A stretch of DNA of 5,550 nt from Fusobacteriaceae bacterium (GTDB taxonomy: Bacteria; Fusobacteriota; Fusobacteriia; Fusobacteriales; Fusobacteriaceae): contig DAOUPY010000127.1 in assembly GCA_030625925.1 (NCBI GenBank), positions 1 through 5,550 of the forward strand, read 5' to 3'. How positions within the stretch are numbered: the first letter of the stretch is position 1; the number at the start of each line of letters is the position of its first letter. Shown here in pieces: positions 1 through 5,550 of this stretch. The notes below the pieces were generated by a model, which saw only the letters and a list, made by a program, of their open reading frames with translations, had not been told where the DNA came from and searched no databases. The translations under genes and the position numbers were made by a program.

Positions 1-369
1 ATCTCTAGCCAGTTCTCTTTTAGTTCGCTCTAACTCCTCAAAAAGTTTTCCCAGACTTCCTTCTTTCTCCACATGAGCTACTAATATTTGATAATTTCCA
101 TTAGCTTCATAGAGGGTTACCCTTCCAAAAAGTTTTATCTTATCTCCCTCTTTTAAATCCTCTGGTATTTTTTTTAATTTATATCCAAAAGACACACATT
201 TCACACTGGCCTTGCTGTCTTTTAGAGTGAAATACAGGTGACCACTCCTATAATAGTTTATTCCTGAAATTTCTCCTTTCAGAAAAAAGTTATTAAAATT
301 ATCGTTTCCCTCTAAATATTCCTTTACCATCTTATTCATTTGAGTTACTGTAAATATCCTATCCTTCAT
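1..369 (-). CDS. xseA: Exodeoxyribonuclease VII large subunit, N-terminal part (cut by the left edge)
   Basis: The catalytic subunit of exonuclease VII degrades single-stranded DNA to short oligonucleotides, working with several copies of the small subunit XseB in the cytoplasm during repair and recombination. Only the first 123 codons are here, beginning MKDRIFTVTQMNKMVKEYL. They form the N-terminal OB-fold (tRNA_anti-like) that binds single-stranded DNA. Diagnostic stretches are KGEISG at about 31-36, SGHLYFTLKD at about 43-52, and LYEANGNYQI at about 103-112, matching the family's GEIS..SGH.YFTLKD and LYE..G.YQ pattern. The catalytic domain lies outside the window. The ATG at 369 is chosen because the family starts a few residues before IFTV and because GAGAGGG lies about 9 nt upstream. 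The start overlaps the stop of the candidate small ORF by 4 nt (ATGA), and no terminator separates it from the genes upstream. Identification is firm; the partial nature is due to the window. Confidence 0.95.
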   Translation of the reverse strand, partial: MKDRIFTVTQMNKMVKEYLEGNDNFNNFFLKGEISGINYYRSGHLYFTLKDSKASVKCVSFGYKLKKIPEDLKEGDKIKLFGRVTLYEANGNYQILVAHVEKEGSLGKLFEELERTKRELARD

Positions 370-542
370 ATATTTCTACCCTCTCTTGTCCTTCGGACAC
401 TCTCTCCCTTGACATCGTAAAAATCATATTTACTAAATATAAATTTTTCGTACTCGTCAATCGGGAGAAAGAAGTTTAATATTTTTTTACTTTTAGAAGC
501 TACTATAGGTTTCTCCTTATTAAGGGAGAAATCCGACAACAA
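366..542 (-). CDS. Candidate small protein gene between the DAC gene and xseA (no ATG; TTG start assumed)
   Basis: An open frame runs without a stop from 572 to the TGA at 368-366, 68 sense codons. That TGA overlaps the xseA ATG as ATGA, the usual arrangement of coupled genes. The first possible start is TTG at 542 or the adjacent TTG at 539, giving 58 or 57 residues. The product is charged and lysine-rich (for example LPIDEYEKFIFSKYDFYDV), with no signal peptide or membrane segment. I do not recognise it. For a start: length and overlap. At about 70% AT, a random frame this long would be uncommon (my rough estimate is below 1%). Against: there is no ATG or GTG in the frame, no ribosome binding site before the TTGs, and hairpin-forming sequence within it. 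Translation could come by reinitiation after the DAC stop 13 nt upstream. An ATG overlapping the DAC stop (556) is one base out of frame, so a one-base deletion or assembly error is an alternative. Confidence 0.4.
   Translation of the reverse strand: MLSDFSLNKEKPIVASKSKKILNFFLPIDEYEKFIFSKYDFYDVKGESVRRTREGRNI
387..399 (-). other. Small hairpin just upstream of the xseA ribosome binding site
   Basis: Read on the minus strand this is TGTCC-GAA-GGACA, a perfect 5-bp stem with a 3-nt loop. It ends directly before the GAGAGGG that should serve as the xseA ribosome binding site, and GAGAG occurs on both sides of the stem. It could influence xseA translation, or it could be chance sequence inside the small ORF (codons for SVRRT). 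The stem is short, so the case is weak. Confidence 0.25.
508..534 (-). other. Inverted repeat (hairpin) shortly after the DAC gene stop
   Basis: On the minus strand TTTCTCC pairs with GGAGAAA, with further TT/AA pairing across a bulged C and a GG/CC clamp outside across a bulged A. The hairpin starts 22 nt after the DAC stop codon. No T-run follows on either strand, so it does not look like an intrinsic terminator. It may be an mRNA processing or stability element between the DAC gene and xseA, or a by-product of coding sequence if the small ORF is real. Confidence 0.35.
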
Positions 543-555
543 GGGAAGAGGGTCA

Positions 556-2016
556 TTATATTTCCAATACTTTTATTCCACCTTCCCAAACAGTGATTTT
601 TTTATCTTCAGATACCTTTATGGCTAAACCATATTTAGAACCGCTTATTGCGGCGGCTGTCCTAGCACCTTCTACTTTTTGCTTACTTCCATTCATATCT
701 AATTTTACCAATCTGCCAAATGACAGGAGATTAAATTCACTGTCTAAAGTCACAGCTCCATCTACCTTGGATATTAATTTTAAATATTCAAAATTATGAT
801 TTCTTATTCGAGTATTCCTTTTATCTTTTAGAACTGTTCTCTTATATATACTGTGGTCTTCATTTCCATCTACAAATATTTTTTCCATCTCTCTGCCTTT
901 TATAGCTCTCTCTAATACTATAAATAGTCCCCCCTTACCTTCTTCTAGGAGGTTTTTTATCAGACGTACTAAAATATCTACATTCATTATAATGTTTTCA
1001 ATTATATCTTTTTTCTCTATTTTATCATTAAAAAGGTGAAATACAAAAGAATCCATATAAAATTTTTCTATAATCAAAAATTTTAATATATGAAATGATT
1101 TTAATTTCCATTTCCCTCCTCTATACGAAAGGTAGTTATCTATGGAATTCTGCAAATATAATTTTAATTCTCTATCTTTAATTTCCATATAGATATAGGG
1201 AAATTTCTCTTTTCTTTCCTTATTATAAGTATTAAAAAAAACTTTAGATGAAATCATCTTTTCATTGGAATATTTAGCCAATTTTTTTATCTTATCCTCG
1301 CTCAATTTAAACCCAGCCTTAATTTCTACATCTATACTATCTTTATCAATATAGTTTAAAATATTTTTAGATAACACTGATATAAATGAGGTTAAATACT
1401 CATTATTCTGGTTTCTTAATTTGACTAATATCCTTTCTTTGAACATTGTGTGTTTCTCTTCATTCACTCCTAATCCATAACCTCTAAAATCACTGCCTAT
1501 AATTAAGACCAAATTATCCCCATTCAACATCTTCAAAGATAATTTTTCTTCAAAGATCTCCTCTATTTTTTTAGGAGTGTCAAAGGGAAGAAAATTCAAT
1601 CCCATCTTTTTTAATTCTTCAGGGATAATTTCTCTATTTTTAAACAATAAAATATTTAAATTTGAGTTTTCCCCCTCATAAGTTTCGTTACAGATTCTCT
1701 TTACAACATTTATAAAATCCATCTGTTTATTTGCAGCTGCCAGCTTTCCATTTACCATATGGCCTATCAATTTTTGAGAAAACTCCTCTATTAGGTCGGT
1801 AAAGTAAACATTGTTATTATCCTCATAGTATTCCTCTAAGATTATATCTATAATTACAAAAATTTCACCTATCTGTTCGAGGGTTTTCTTAATAAATTTA
1901 GAATTGAATTCCGGTATAAACTCCACGTGATTCCCATGGGCTTTCAACTGTAATTTAATTCCTAAGAATTCACTCAGTTTCTCTAAAAATTCCCCATAAT
2001 AATCTATTTTTTTCAT
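556..2016 (-). CDS. DisA_N/DAC-domain protein, putative diadenylate cyclase with unrecognised N-terminal region
   Basis: The C-terminal ~150 residues look like a diadenylate cyclase (DAC, DisA_N) domain, the fold that joins two ATP into c-di-AMP. Visible landmarks: an amphipathic helix then GGLFIVLERA (362-371); DGA at 419-421 followed by VTLDSEFNLLSFG; GARTAAA at 450-456; VSED at 468-471, then a final strand pair, ITVWEGG. The DGA-to-Arg spacing (33 residues) matches known DACs. The DGA aspartate, Arg452 and Glu470 are kept, but the usual RHR reads RTA, so activity is uncertain. Residues 1 to about 340 match nothing I know; they include an acidic stretch near 61-69 and YRGGKWKLKSF at about 298-308. 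This recalls the large N-terminal regions of the DACNx-type proteins. No membrane segment or signal peptide is evident, unlike CdaA, and the DisA helix-hairpin-helix region is absent. The ATG overlaps the TAA of the (p)ppGpp synthetase gene as TAATG, with GGGGAG 3 nt before it. DAC assignment is likely; c-di-AMP as product is inference. Confidence 0.7.
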   Translation of the reverse strand: MKKIDYYGEFLEKLSEFLGIKLQLKAHGNHVEFIPEFNSKFIKKTLEQIGEIFVIIDIILEEYYEDNNNVYFTDLIEEFSQKLIGHMVNGKLAAANKQMDFINVVKRICNETYEGENSNLNILLFKNREIIPEELKKMGLNFLPFDTPKKIEEIFEEKLSLKMLNGDNLVLIIGSDFRGYGLGVNEEKHTMFKERILVKLRNQNNEYLTSFISVLSKNILNYIDKDSIDVEIKAGFKLSEDKIKKLAKYSNEKMISSKVFFNTYNKERKEKFPYIYMEIKDRELKLYLQNSIDNYLSYRGGKWKLKSFHILKFLIIEKFYMDSFVFHLFNDKIEKKDIIENIIMNVDILVRLIKNLLEEGKGGLFIVLERAIKGREMEKIFVDGNEDHSIYKRTVLKDKRNTRIRNHNFEYLKLISKVDGAVTLDSEFNLLSFGRLVKLDMNGSKQKVEGARTAAAISGSKYGLAIKVSEDKKITVWEGGIKVLEI

Positions 2017-3152
2017 TATCTCCCCTTTTTATTTCTAAAAATAATATTCTTTAAAGAGTACTTACTAGGCTTCTTGGATTTATTTTTATATTCCAAATGG
2101 TATTTTTCCATCATCTCTGCCATTCCTTTTCTCTCGTCATCATTTAATATCTTAAACATTTCTAAAAATTTCAACTTTTCACTGAGGGGTTCTCCTCCTA
2201 GCAATACATAGGCCATGGAATAAAATATACCTCTTTTTTCCATTGTGTTTTCCCCTGTTTCTTGGACTAACTTGTTGGTTACAAAAATTATTTCTATTTT
2301 TTTAGTCTTCAGTATAGTTTCTAGATCCCCTATCCTTTTCAGTTTAAAATAATTCAATAATTTTATTATCTCTACAGGTGCCTCCTGCCTAGTCTCCTCT
2401 TTTAAGTTAAGTTCTGCCAAGGTCTCTCTAAAAAGATTATTTAAGATAACATTGTTTTCCATGAAATACCTGATAGTTATATTATTTAACGGGCTGTCAC
2501 TTGGCATATCTTTTCCAAGTTTCATGGAATCATGGACTTTTTCCTCATATTTTATAAGATCTCGTTTTATATTTACAAATTCCTTATCAGCTAACTCCAG
2601 TAAACTTGCCACTCTGGAGAAACTCCTTATCAATTCATCCGGGATTCCTATCCTGCTTTTATATCCCAAATCATGTTCTATAGTAGCCCAGGTATGCTGC
2701 AATAGGCTTCTTATCTGAATTTCAAACCTTATCCCTCTAAACTTTTTATACTTTTCTTCCAGTGGAAATGACACCACATAGTGCAGAGACATATATCCAA
2801 AAGATCTAGGATCCAATGCTTTTCTTTTGTCGATGGTATTTTTTTCATCTATTACAAAAAAATCTTTTATTTTTTCAGCAGCTATATCCACCTGGTCTTC
2901 CATAAAGGTAACCACCCTCACTCCTACAACATCGGTGATATCAGACAACCTTTGGTATTTCCTTCCCTTATCATGGATTTTTTTACTCAAACTCCCCTTG
3001 GTTTTTATCCTGAAATCTGTACTTTGAAGTCTGTATTCTCTATCTTCGATCTCATTATGAAAGGTTTCTTGTATGGTATCTACCATCTCCTTATAGATAG
3101 GCAGCATCTTGTCATATTTTTTTAAAAATCTGTCCACTTTTATGTTTTTCAC
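2016..3152 (-). CDS. RelA/SpoT-domain (p)ppGpp synthetase with C-terminal extension
   Basis: This is a single-domain alarmone synthetase that should transfer pyrophosphate from ATP to GTP or GDP. The synthetase domain spans about residues 15-200: FRIKTKGSLSKKIHDK (47-62) is the substrate-binding R.K..S...K block; DITDVVGVRVV (71-81) carries the metal-binding aspartate; FGYMSLHYVV (118-127) contains the G-loop Tyr120 and His124; EIQIRSLLQHTWATIEHDLG (144-163) holds the catalytic Glu and the Q.R motif. All key residues are present. There is no HD hydrolase domain before it and no TGS or ACT domain after it, so it is not the bifunctional Rel. At 378 residues it is longer than RelP or RelQ (about 210-260). 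The extra ~180 residues are mostly helical-looking, end in a very basic tail (KNKSKKPSKYSLKN), and have no domain I can name. The start is GTG, backed by AGGAGGG 4 nt upstream. It follows uvrB by 17 nt and overlaps the DAC gene by 1 nt. A toxic (toxSAS-like) role cannot be excluded. Confidence 0.88.
   Translation of the reverse strand: MKNIKVDRFLKKYDKMLPIYKEMVDTIQETFHNEIEDREYRLQSTDFRIKTKGSLSKKIHDKGRKYQRLSDITDVVGVRVVTFMEDQVDIAAEKIKDFFVIDEKNTIDKRKALDPRSFGYMSLHYVVSFPLEEKYKKFRGIRFEIQIRSLLQHTWATIEHDLGYKSRIGIPDELIRSFSRVASLLELADKEFVNIKRDLIKYEEKVHDSMKLGKDMPSDSPLNNITIRYFMENNVILNNLFRETLAELNLKEETRQEAPVEIIKLLNYFKLKRIGDLETILKTKKIEIIFVTNKLVQETGENTMEKRGIFYSMAYVLLGGEPLSEKLKFLEMFKILNDDERKGMAEMMEKYHLEYKNKSKKPSKYSLKNIIFRNKKGR
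2020..2025 (-). promoter_or_regulatory. Ribosome binding site of the DAC gene, inside the end of the synthetase gene
   Basis: GGGGAG on the minus strand is 3 nt before the ATG at 2016, within the last codons of the (p)ppGpp synthetase gene. With the TAATG stop-start overlap it points to translational coupling of the two genes. The spacing is shorter than ideal. Confidence 0.6.
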
Positions 3153-3156
3153 GATT

Positions 3157-3163
3157 CCCTCCT
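3157..3163 (-). promoter_or_regulatory. Strong ribosome binding site that fixes the GTG start of the synthetase gene
   Basis: The minus strand reads AGGAGGG followed by 4 nt and then GTG (3152-3150). It lies in the 17-nt gap after the uvrB stop. This near-consensus site supports the GTG as the true start and indicates independent, efficient translation. Confidence 0.85.
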
Positions 3164-3169
3164 AATTGC

Positions 3170-5146
3170 CTATATTTCCAATAATAGTTTATCTAATTTT
3201 AACATCTCATCTCTTTTTTCTATAGCTCCCTCAAAATCTAATTCTCCGGCTAATTTACTTATCTCTATCTTTAATCTTCCTATTTGCTCTATTATATCCT
3301 TTTTAGAACTATATATCATTGTTTCTTCGTTTATCTCATCTATATCTAAGCCATAATCTAGATTAAGCAGATCTTTAGATATCTCATTTATAGTCGACCT
3401 GGGATCTATATTATGAGTTTTATTGTATTCTATCTGAATTTGCCTTCTTCTATCCGTTTCTGAAATGGCTTCTCTCATAGATTTTGTCATGATATCAGCA
3501 TACAAGATCGCTTCTCCATCTATATTTCTAGCAGCTCTTCCCATTGTTTGAATCAGTGATCTCTTACTTCTCAAAAAACCTTCTTTGTCTGCTTCTAATA
3601 TAGCTACCAGCGATACCTCTGGTATATCCAGCCCTTCCCTTAATAGGTTTATTCCTACCAATACATCAAATTCCTTTTTTCTTAAGCCTCGAATTATCTC
3701 AATTCTTTCCAAGGTATCTATCCCAGAATGCATATACTTTACCCTCACCCCAAAATCAAGATAATATTCTGTCAGCTCCTCTGCCATTTTTTTCGTCAGT
3801 GTAGTCACCAAAACACATTGCTTTTTCTCTACCCTCAGTCTGATCTCTTCTAAGAGATCATCCACTTGGTTTTTAGCTGGCTTTATTATTATCTTAGGTT
3901 CTATGATCCCTGTAGGCCGTACCAGTTGTTCTGCAATTGCCTCACTATTTTCTAATTCGAAATCTCCAGGGGTAGCCGATACAAAAACCATCTGCCCTCC
4001 GACCTCCCTAAATTCTTCAAATTTTAAGGGTCTATTATCTAAGGCAGACGGCAGTCTAAATCCGTTTTCCACCAGAGTTGTTTTTCTAGATCTATCTCCT
4101 TTGTACATCCCGCCAATTTGAGCCAGTCCTATATGGGACTCATCTATGAAGATTAAAAAATCATCTGGAAAATATTCCAGTAGAGTGTGGGGTTTCTCCC
4201 CCTCTTTTTTCCCCGACAGATATCTCGAATAATTTTCTATTCCCTTACAGTAACCTATTTCTTTTATCATCTCTAGATCATACTCGGTTCTTTGTTTTAT
4301 TCTCTGTGCTTCCAGGAGTTTTCCTGATCTTTCAAATTTTTCCACCTGGAGATCCAGATCACTTTTTATCTCTTCCATGATCTGCTCTAATTTCTCTCCC
4401 TCTGTCAGATAATGGGTAGCCGGCATGATCATTATTCTCTCTATATTTCTTTTTATGCTATGACCTGTCAAAGTATTTATTTCAGAGATGCTTTCTAGTT
4501 CATCTCCCCAATATTCCAGCCTGTATCCACTTTCTTGATAAACGGGATAGATATCTATGGTGTCTCCTTTAACTCTAAATTTTCCCCTTTCAAATGCTAT
4601 ATCATTTCTCTCGTACCTTAAATATATTAATTTTTTCATAACTTCTTCCCTGCTCATACCGCTCTTAAGATCTATAGCCAAGGTCATTTTTTTATATGTT
4701 TCAGGAGATCCTAAACCATAGATAGCCGATACAGAGGCTACTATTACAACATCCTTCCTCGTTAGAAGGGCTGCAGTGGCCGAATGGCGCATTTTATCTA
4801 TCTCATCATTAATAGATGAGTCCTTTTCTATAAACGTGTCTGTAGAGGGAATATAAGCCTCTGGTTGATAGTAATCGTAGTAGGATACAAAGTATTCCAC
4901 TGTATTCTCAGGAAAAAATTTTTTATATTCTGAATATAATTGTGCCGCCAATGTTTTATTGGGAGCCATAATAAGAGCAGGTCTATTGGTTTCTTTTATT
5001 ATATTGGCTATGGTAAAGGTTTTTCCAGATCCCGTCACTCCTAATAATGTCTGATCTCTATAATCCTTATTCAGCCCCTCTACCAGAGTTTTTATAGCAC
5101 TTGGCTGATCTCCTGTAGGAGTATATTTTGATACTAATTTGAACAT
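3170..5146 (-). CDS. uvrB: UvrABC excision nuclease subunit B
   Basis: UvrB is the damage-verifying helicase of nucleotide excision repair: UvrA2 loads it on lesions, and it then recruits UvrC for incision. The 658-residue product is full length (E. coli has 673). Domains in order: Walker A GVTGSGKT at 36-43; the damage-probing beta-hairpin, rich in tyrosine, from [13 protein letters not shown] (88-100) to about residue 116; SVSAIYGLG near 138-146; the UvrA-binding domain at roughly 150-250; DESH at 335-338 (helicase motif II); [13 protein letters not shown] at 362-374; VSATP at 389-393; REGLDIPE at 503-510; QTMGRAARN at 533-541 (motif VI); and the C-terminal UVR coiled-coil motif at about 618-655 that binds UvrC. 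An in-frame ATG exists at 5233, but the ATG at 5146 is chosen because the family begins [15 protein letters not shown] and GGGGGAG lies 5 nt upstream. It is the first gene of the apparent operon. The codons show no truncation. No LexA-type operator is evident upstream. Confidence 0.98.
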   Translation of the reverse strand: MFKLVSKYTPTGDQPSAIKTLVEGLNKDYRDQTLLGVTGSGKTFTIANIIKETNRPALIMAPNKTLAAQLYSEYKKFFPENTVEYFVSYYDYYQPEAYIPSTDTFIEKDSSINDEIDKMRHSATAALLTRKDVVIVASVSAIYGLGSPETYKKMTLAIDLKSGMSREEVMKKLIYLRYERNDIAFERGKFRVKGDTIDIYPVYQESGYRLEYWGDELESISEINTLTGHSIKRNIERIMIMPATHYLTEGEKLEQIMEEIKSDLDLQVEKFERSGKLLEAQRIKQRTEYDLEMIKEIGYCKGIENYSRYLSGKKEGEKPHTLLEYFPDDFLIFIDESHIGLAQIGGMYKGDRSRKTTLVENGFRLPSALDNRPLKFEEFREVGGQMVFVSATPGDFELENSEAIAEQLVRPTGIIEPKIIIKPAKNQVDDLLEEIRLRVEKKQCVLVTTLTKKMAEELTEYYLDFGVRVKYMHSGIDTLERIEIIRGLRKKEFDVLVGINLLREGLDIPEVSLVAILEADKEGFLRSKRSLIQTMGRAARNIDGEAILYADIMTKSMREAISETDRRRQIQIEYNKTHNIDPRSTINEISKDLLNLDYGLDIDEINEETMIYSSKKDIIEQIGRLKIEISKLAGELDFEGAIEKRDEMLKLDKLLLEI

Positions 5147-5151
5147 CTTGG

Positions 5152-5158
5152 CTCCCCC
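5152..5158 (-). promoter_or_regulatory. Ribosome binding site deciding the uvrB start
   Basis: GGGGGAG on the minus strand sits 5 nt before the ATG at 5146. The alternative in-frame ATGs at 5176 and 5233 have only weak purine stretches or nothing upstream, so the shorter 658-residue protein is preferred. Confidence 0.75.
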
Positions 5159-5230
5159 TATTTTATTTATTTTCATCTGTCTTTTCTCTAAAAAGAGCAA
5201 AGGAATAAAAAAACAACATGACGCTGCATC

Positions 5231-5256
5231 CATAAATTTTATCGCAAAATTCTATG
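5231..5256. repeat. Imperfect inverted repeat near the promoter candidate
   Basis: CATAAATTTT at 5231-5240 is the near reverse complement of AAAATTCTATG at 5246-5256, with one bulged base and a 5-nt loop. It uses the first 12 bases of the left 34-base repeat, so it could act as an operator or a leader hairpin, or be left over from the repeat's origin. Confidence 0.35.
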
Positions 5257-5264
5257 TCTACGAA
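5236..5264 (-). promoter_or_regulatory. Weak promoter candidate for the uvrB operon
   Basis: On the minus strand TAAAAT (5241-5236) is a good -10 hexamer, and TTCGTA (5264-5259) lies 17 nt upstream as a poor -35. Transcription would start near 5228, leaving a leader of roughly 80 nt and excluding the ATG at 5233 as a uvrB start. It overlaps the left 34-base repeat; that repeat's sister copy carries TAGAAT (5289-5284) behind TTGTAG with a 15-nt spacer, an alternative promoter. AT-rich DNA produces such matches easily. Confidence 0.25.
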
Positions 5265-5312
5265 ATAGATCACTATCTCAAAATTCTATGTTTGTAAAAT
5301 AAACTACAAGTA
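5245..5312. repeat. Two tandem copies of a 34-base repeat
   Basis: CAAAATTCTATGT begins at 5245 and again at 5279, a period of 34. After this 13-base identity the copies differ mainly by transitions (for example CTACGAAATAGAT against TTGTAAAATAAAC), as in an old duplication. Both copies lie in the gene-free leader of uvrB. Confidence 0.65.
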
Positions 5313-5314
5313 TT

Positions 5315-5397
5315 TTGGTGATGCCATTCACTGGCAGAAATCTTGGTGATGCCGCTCGCTGGTAATATTTTAGAGATGCTCCTTGTGGGTATAATTT
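5315..5397. repeat. Three degenerate tandem copies of a 27-28-base repeat
   Basis: Units start at 5315 (TTGGTGATGCCATTCACTGG), 5343 (TTGGTGATGCCGCTCGCTGG) and 5370 (TTAGAGATGCTCCTTGTGGG). Each has a conserved GATGC core, a variable centre and a GG-containing end; the first can form a short TGCC/GGCA stem. Units 1 and 2 are close, unit 3 is decayed. The GC content is higher than in the surroundings, which suggests a dispersed intergenic repeat family. No function is evident. Confidence 0.6.
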
Positions 5398-5407
5398 CCC
5401 AGACTAT

Positions 5408-5436
5408 AAAAAAGAGCAGCTTAAGCTACTCTTTTT
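5408..5436 (-). terminator. Rho-independent terminator, probably usable on both strands
   Basis: AAAAAGAG-x-AGC, loop TTAA, GCT-x-CTCTTTTT: a 12-position stem with one C/A mismatch, flanked by A-runs and T-runs. On the minus strand it ends in six T and lies 7 nt after the stop of the membrane protein gene, so it ends that transcript and insulates the uvrB operon. Confidence 0.88.
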
Positions 5437-5443
5437 ATCTTTC

Positions 5444-5550
5444 TTATATTTTAACTGTTTTCTTCTTAAATTTCAAAAAATTCCACTTTGTTTCTGCAGT
5501 TATTATAGCTATGAAGATGGCAAAGCCTCCAATAATCATATTGATAGTCA
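5444..5550 (-). CDS. C-terminal end of a membrane protein, possibly an EamA/DMT-family transporter (cut by the right edge)
   Basis: Only the last 34 complete codons and the TAA are inside the window. They encode one hydrophobic segment, MIIGGFAIFIAIITAE, followed by a short basic tail (KFKKKTVKI), the typical end of a polytopic inner-membrane protein with its C-terminus in the cytoplasm. The pattern of a glycine pair leading into a terminal helix resembles the last helix of EamA/drug-metabolite transporters, but 34 residues cannot settle this. A strong terminator follows immediately, so the gene is not part of the uvrB transcript. Confidence 0.7.
   Translation of the reverse strand, partial: TINMIIGGFAIFIAIITAETKWNFLKFKKKTVKI

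Noticed and set aside
556..580. Frameshift at the end of the DAC gene that would fuse it to the downstream open frame
   Set aside because: The DAC domain ends naturally after its last strand (ITVWEGGIKVLEI), and no slippery heptamer with a suitable structure is evident. The downstream frame is better treated as a separate candidate gene.
593..799. Plus-strand open frame of 68 codons opposite the end of the DAC gene
   Set aside because: It lies entirely opposite the conserved DAC domain, has no ribosome binding site and encodes nothing recognisable. It is a shadow of the minus-strand gene.
2452..3125. Plus-strand open frames opposite the (p)ppGpp synthetase gene
   Set aside because: They overlap each other and the well-supported synthetase motifs on the other strand. 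Their phenylalanine- and serine-rich translations are typical of antisense reading of lysine- and glutamate-rich genes.
3903..4121. Plus-strand open frame inside uvrB
   Set aside because: It is antisense to the conserved UvrB helicase core, with no independent evidence.
5147..5233. Longer uvrB start adding 29 residues (MDAASCC...)
   Set aside because: The added residues do not match the UvrB family start, there is no ribosome binding site at 5233, and a good one precedes the ATG at 5146. The promoter candidate would also place the transcript start downstream of 5233.
5245..5397. CRISPR array
   Set aside because: The units are few and degenerate, directly abutting, with no unique spacers between them and no cas genes nearby.
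5147..5407. LexA/SOS operator upstream of uvrB
   Set aside because: I found neither a GAAC-N4-GTTC nor a CTG-N10-CAG site in a convincing position. An SOS box of a lineage-specific type could still be missed.

Overview
The window looks like a stretch of a low-GC, anaerobe-type chromosome. AT-rich codon use, the XseA and UvrB sequence style and the short spacing between genes suggest Fusobacteria (an Ilyobacter, Cetobacterium or Fusobacterium-like genome). That placement is an impression from the proteins, not a search result; a low-GC Firmicute is the main alternative. Every supported gene is on the minus strand, so transcription runs from the right edge to the left.

Layout in transcription order: (1) 5550-5444, the last 34 codons of a hydrophobic membrane protein, possibly an EamA-type transporter, followed by a clear intrinsic terminator at 5436-5408. 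(2) 5407-5147, a 260-base leader with no gene. It holds three degenerate 28-base tandem repeats, two 34-base tandem repeats, a small inverted repeat and a weak promoter candidate. (3) 5146-3170, uvrB, the nucleotide excision repair helicase, complete and intact. (4) 3152-2016, a GTG-started RelA/SpoT-domain (p)ppGpp synthetase with a long C-terminal extension. (5) 2016-556, a 486-residue protein with a divergent DisA-type diadenylate cyclase (DAC) domain at its C-terminus and about 340 residues of unrecognised N-terminal sequence. (6) 572-366, an open frame of up to 68 codons with no ATG start, whose stop overlaps the next gene. (7) 369-1, the start of xseA, the exonuclease VII large subunit, running off the left edge.

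The spacing (17 nt, then a 1-nt overlap, then possibly a 4-nt overlap) and the absence of an internal terminator suggest one operon: uvrB - (p)ppGpp synthetase - DAC protein - small ORF - xseA. The most interesting point is that two predicted nucleotide second-messenger enzymes, one for (p)ppGpp and one for c-di-AMP or a related dinucleotide, are translationally coupled and sit between two DNA-repair nuclease-system genes. The DAC active site departs from the usual pattern: the DGA motif is present, but the RHR motif reads RTA. It may therefore make a different product, be a sensor, or be inactive.
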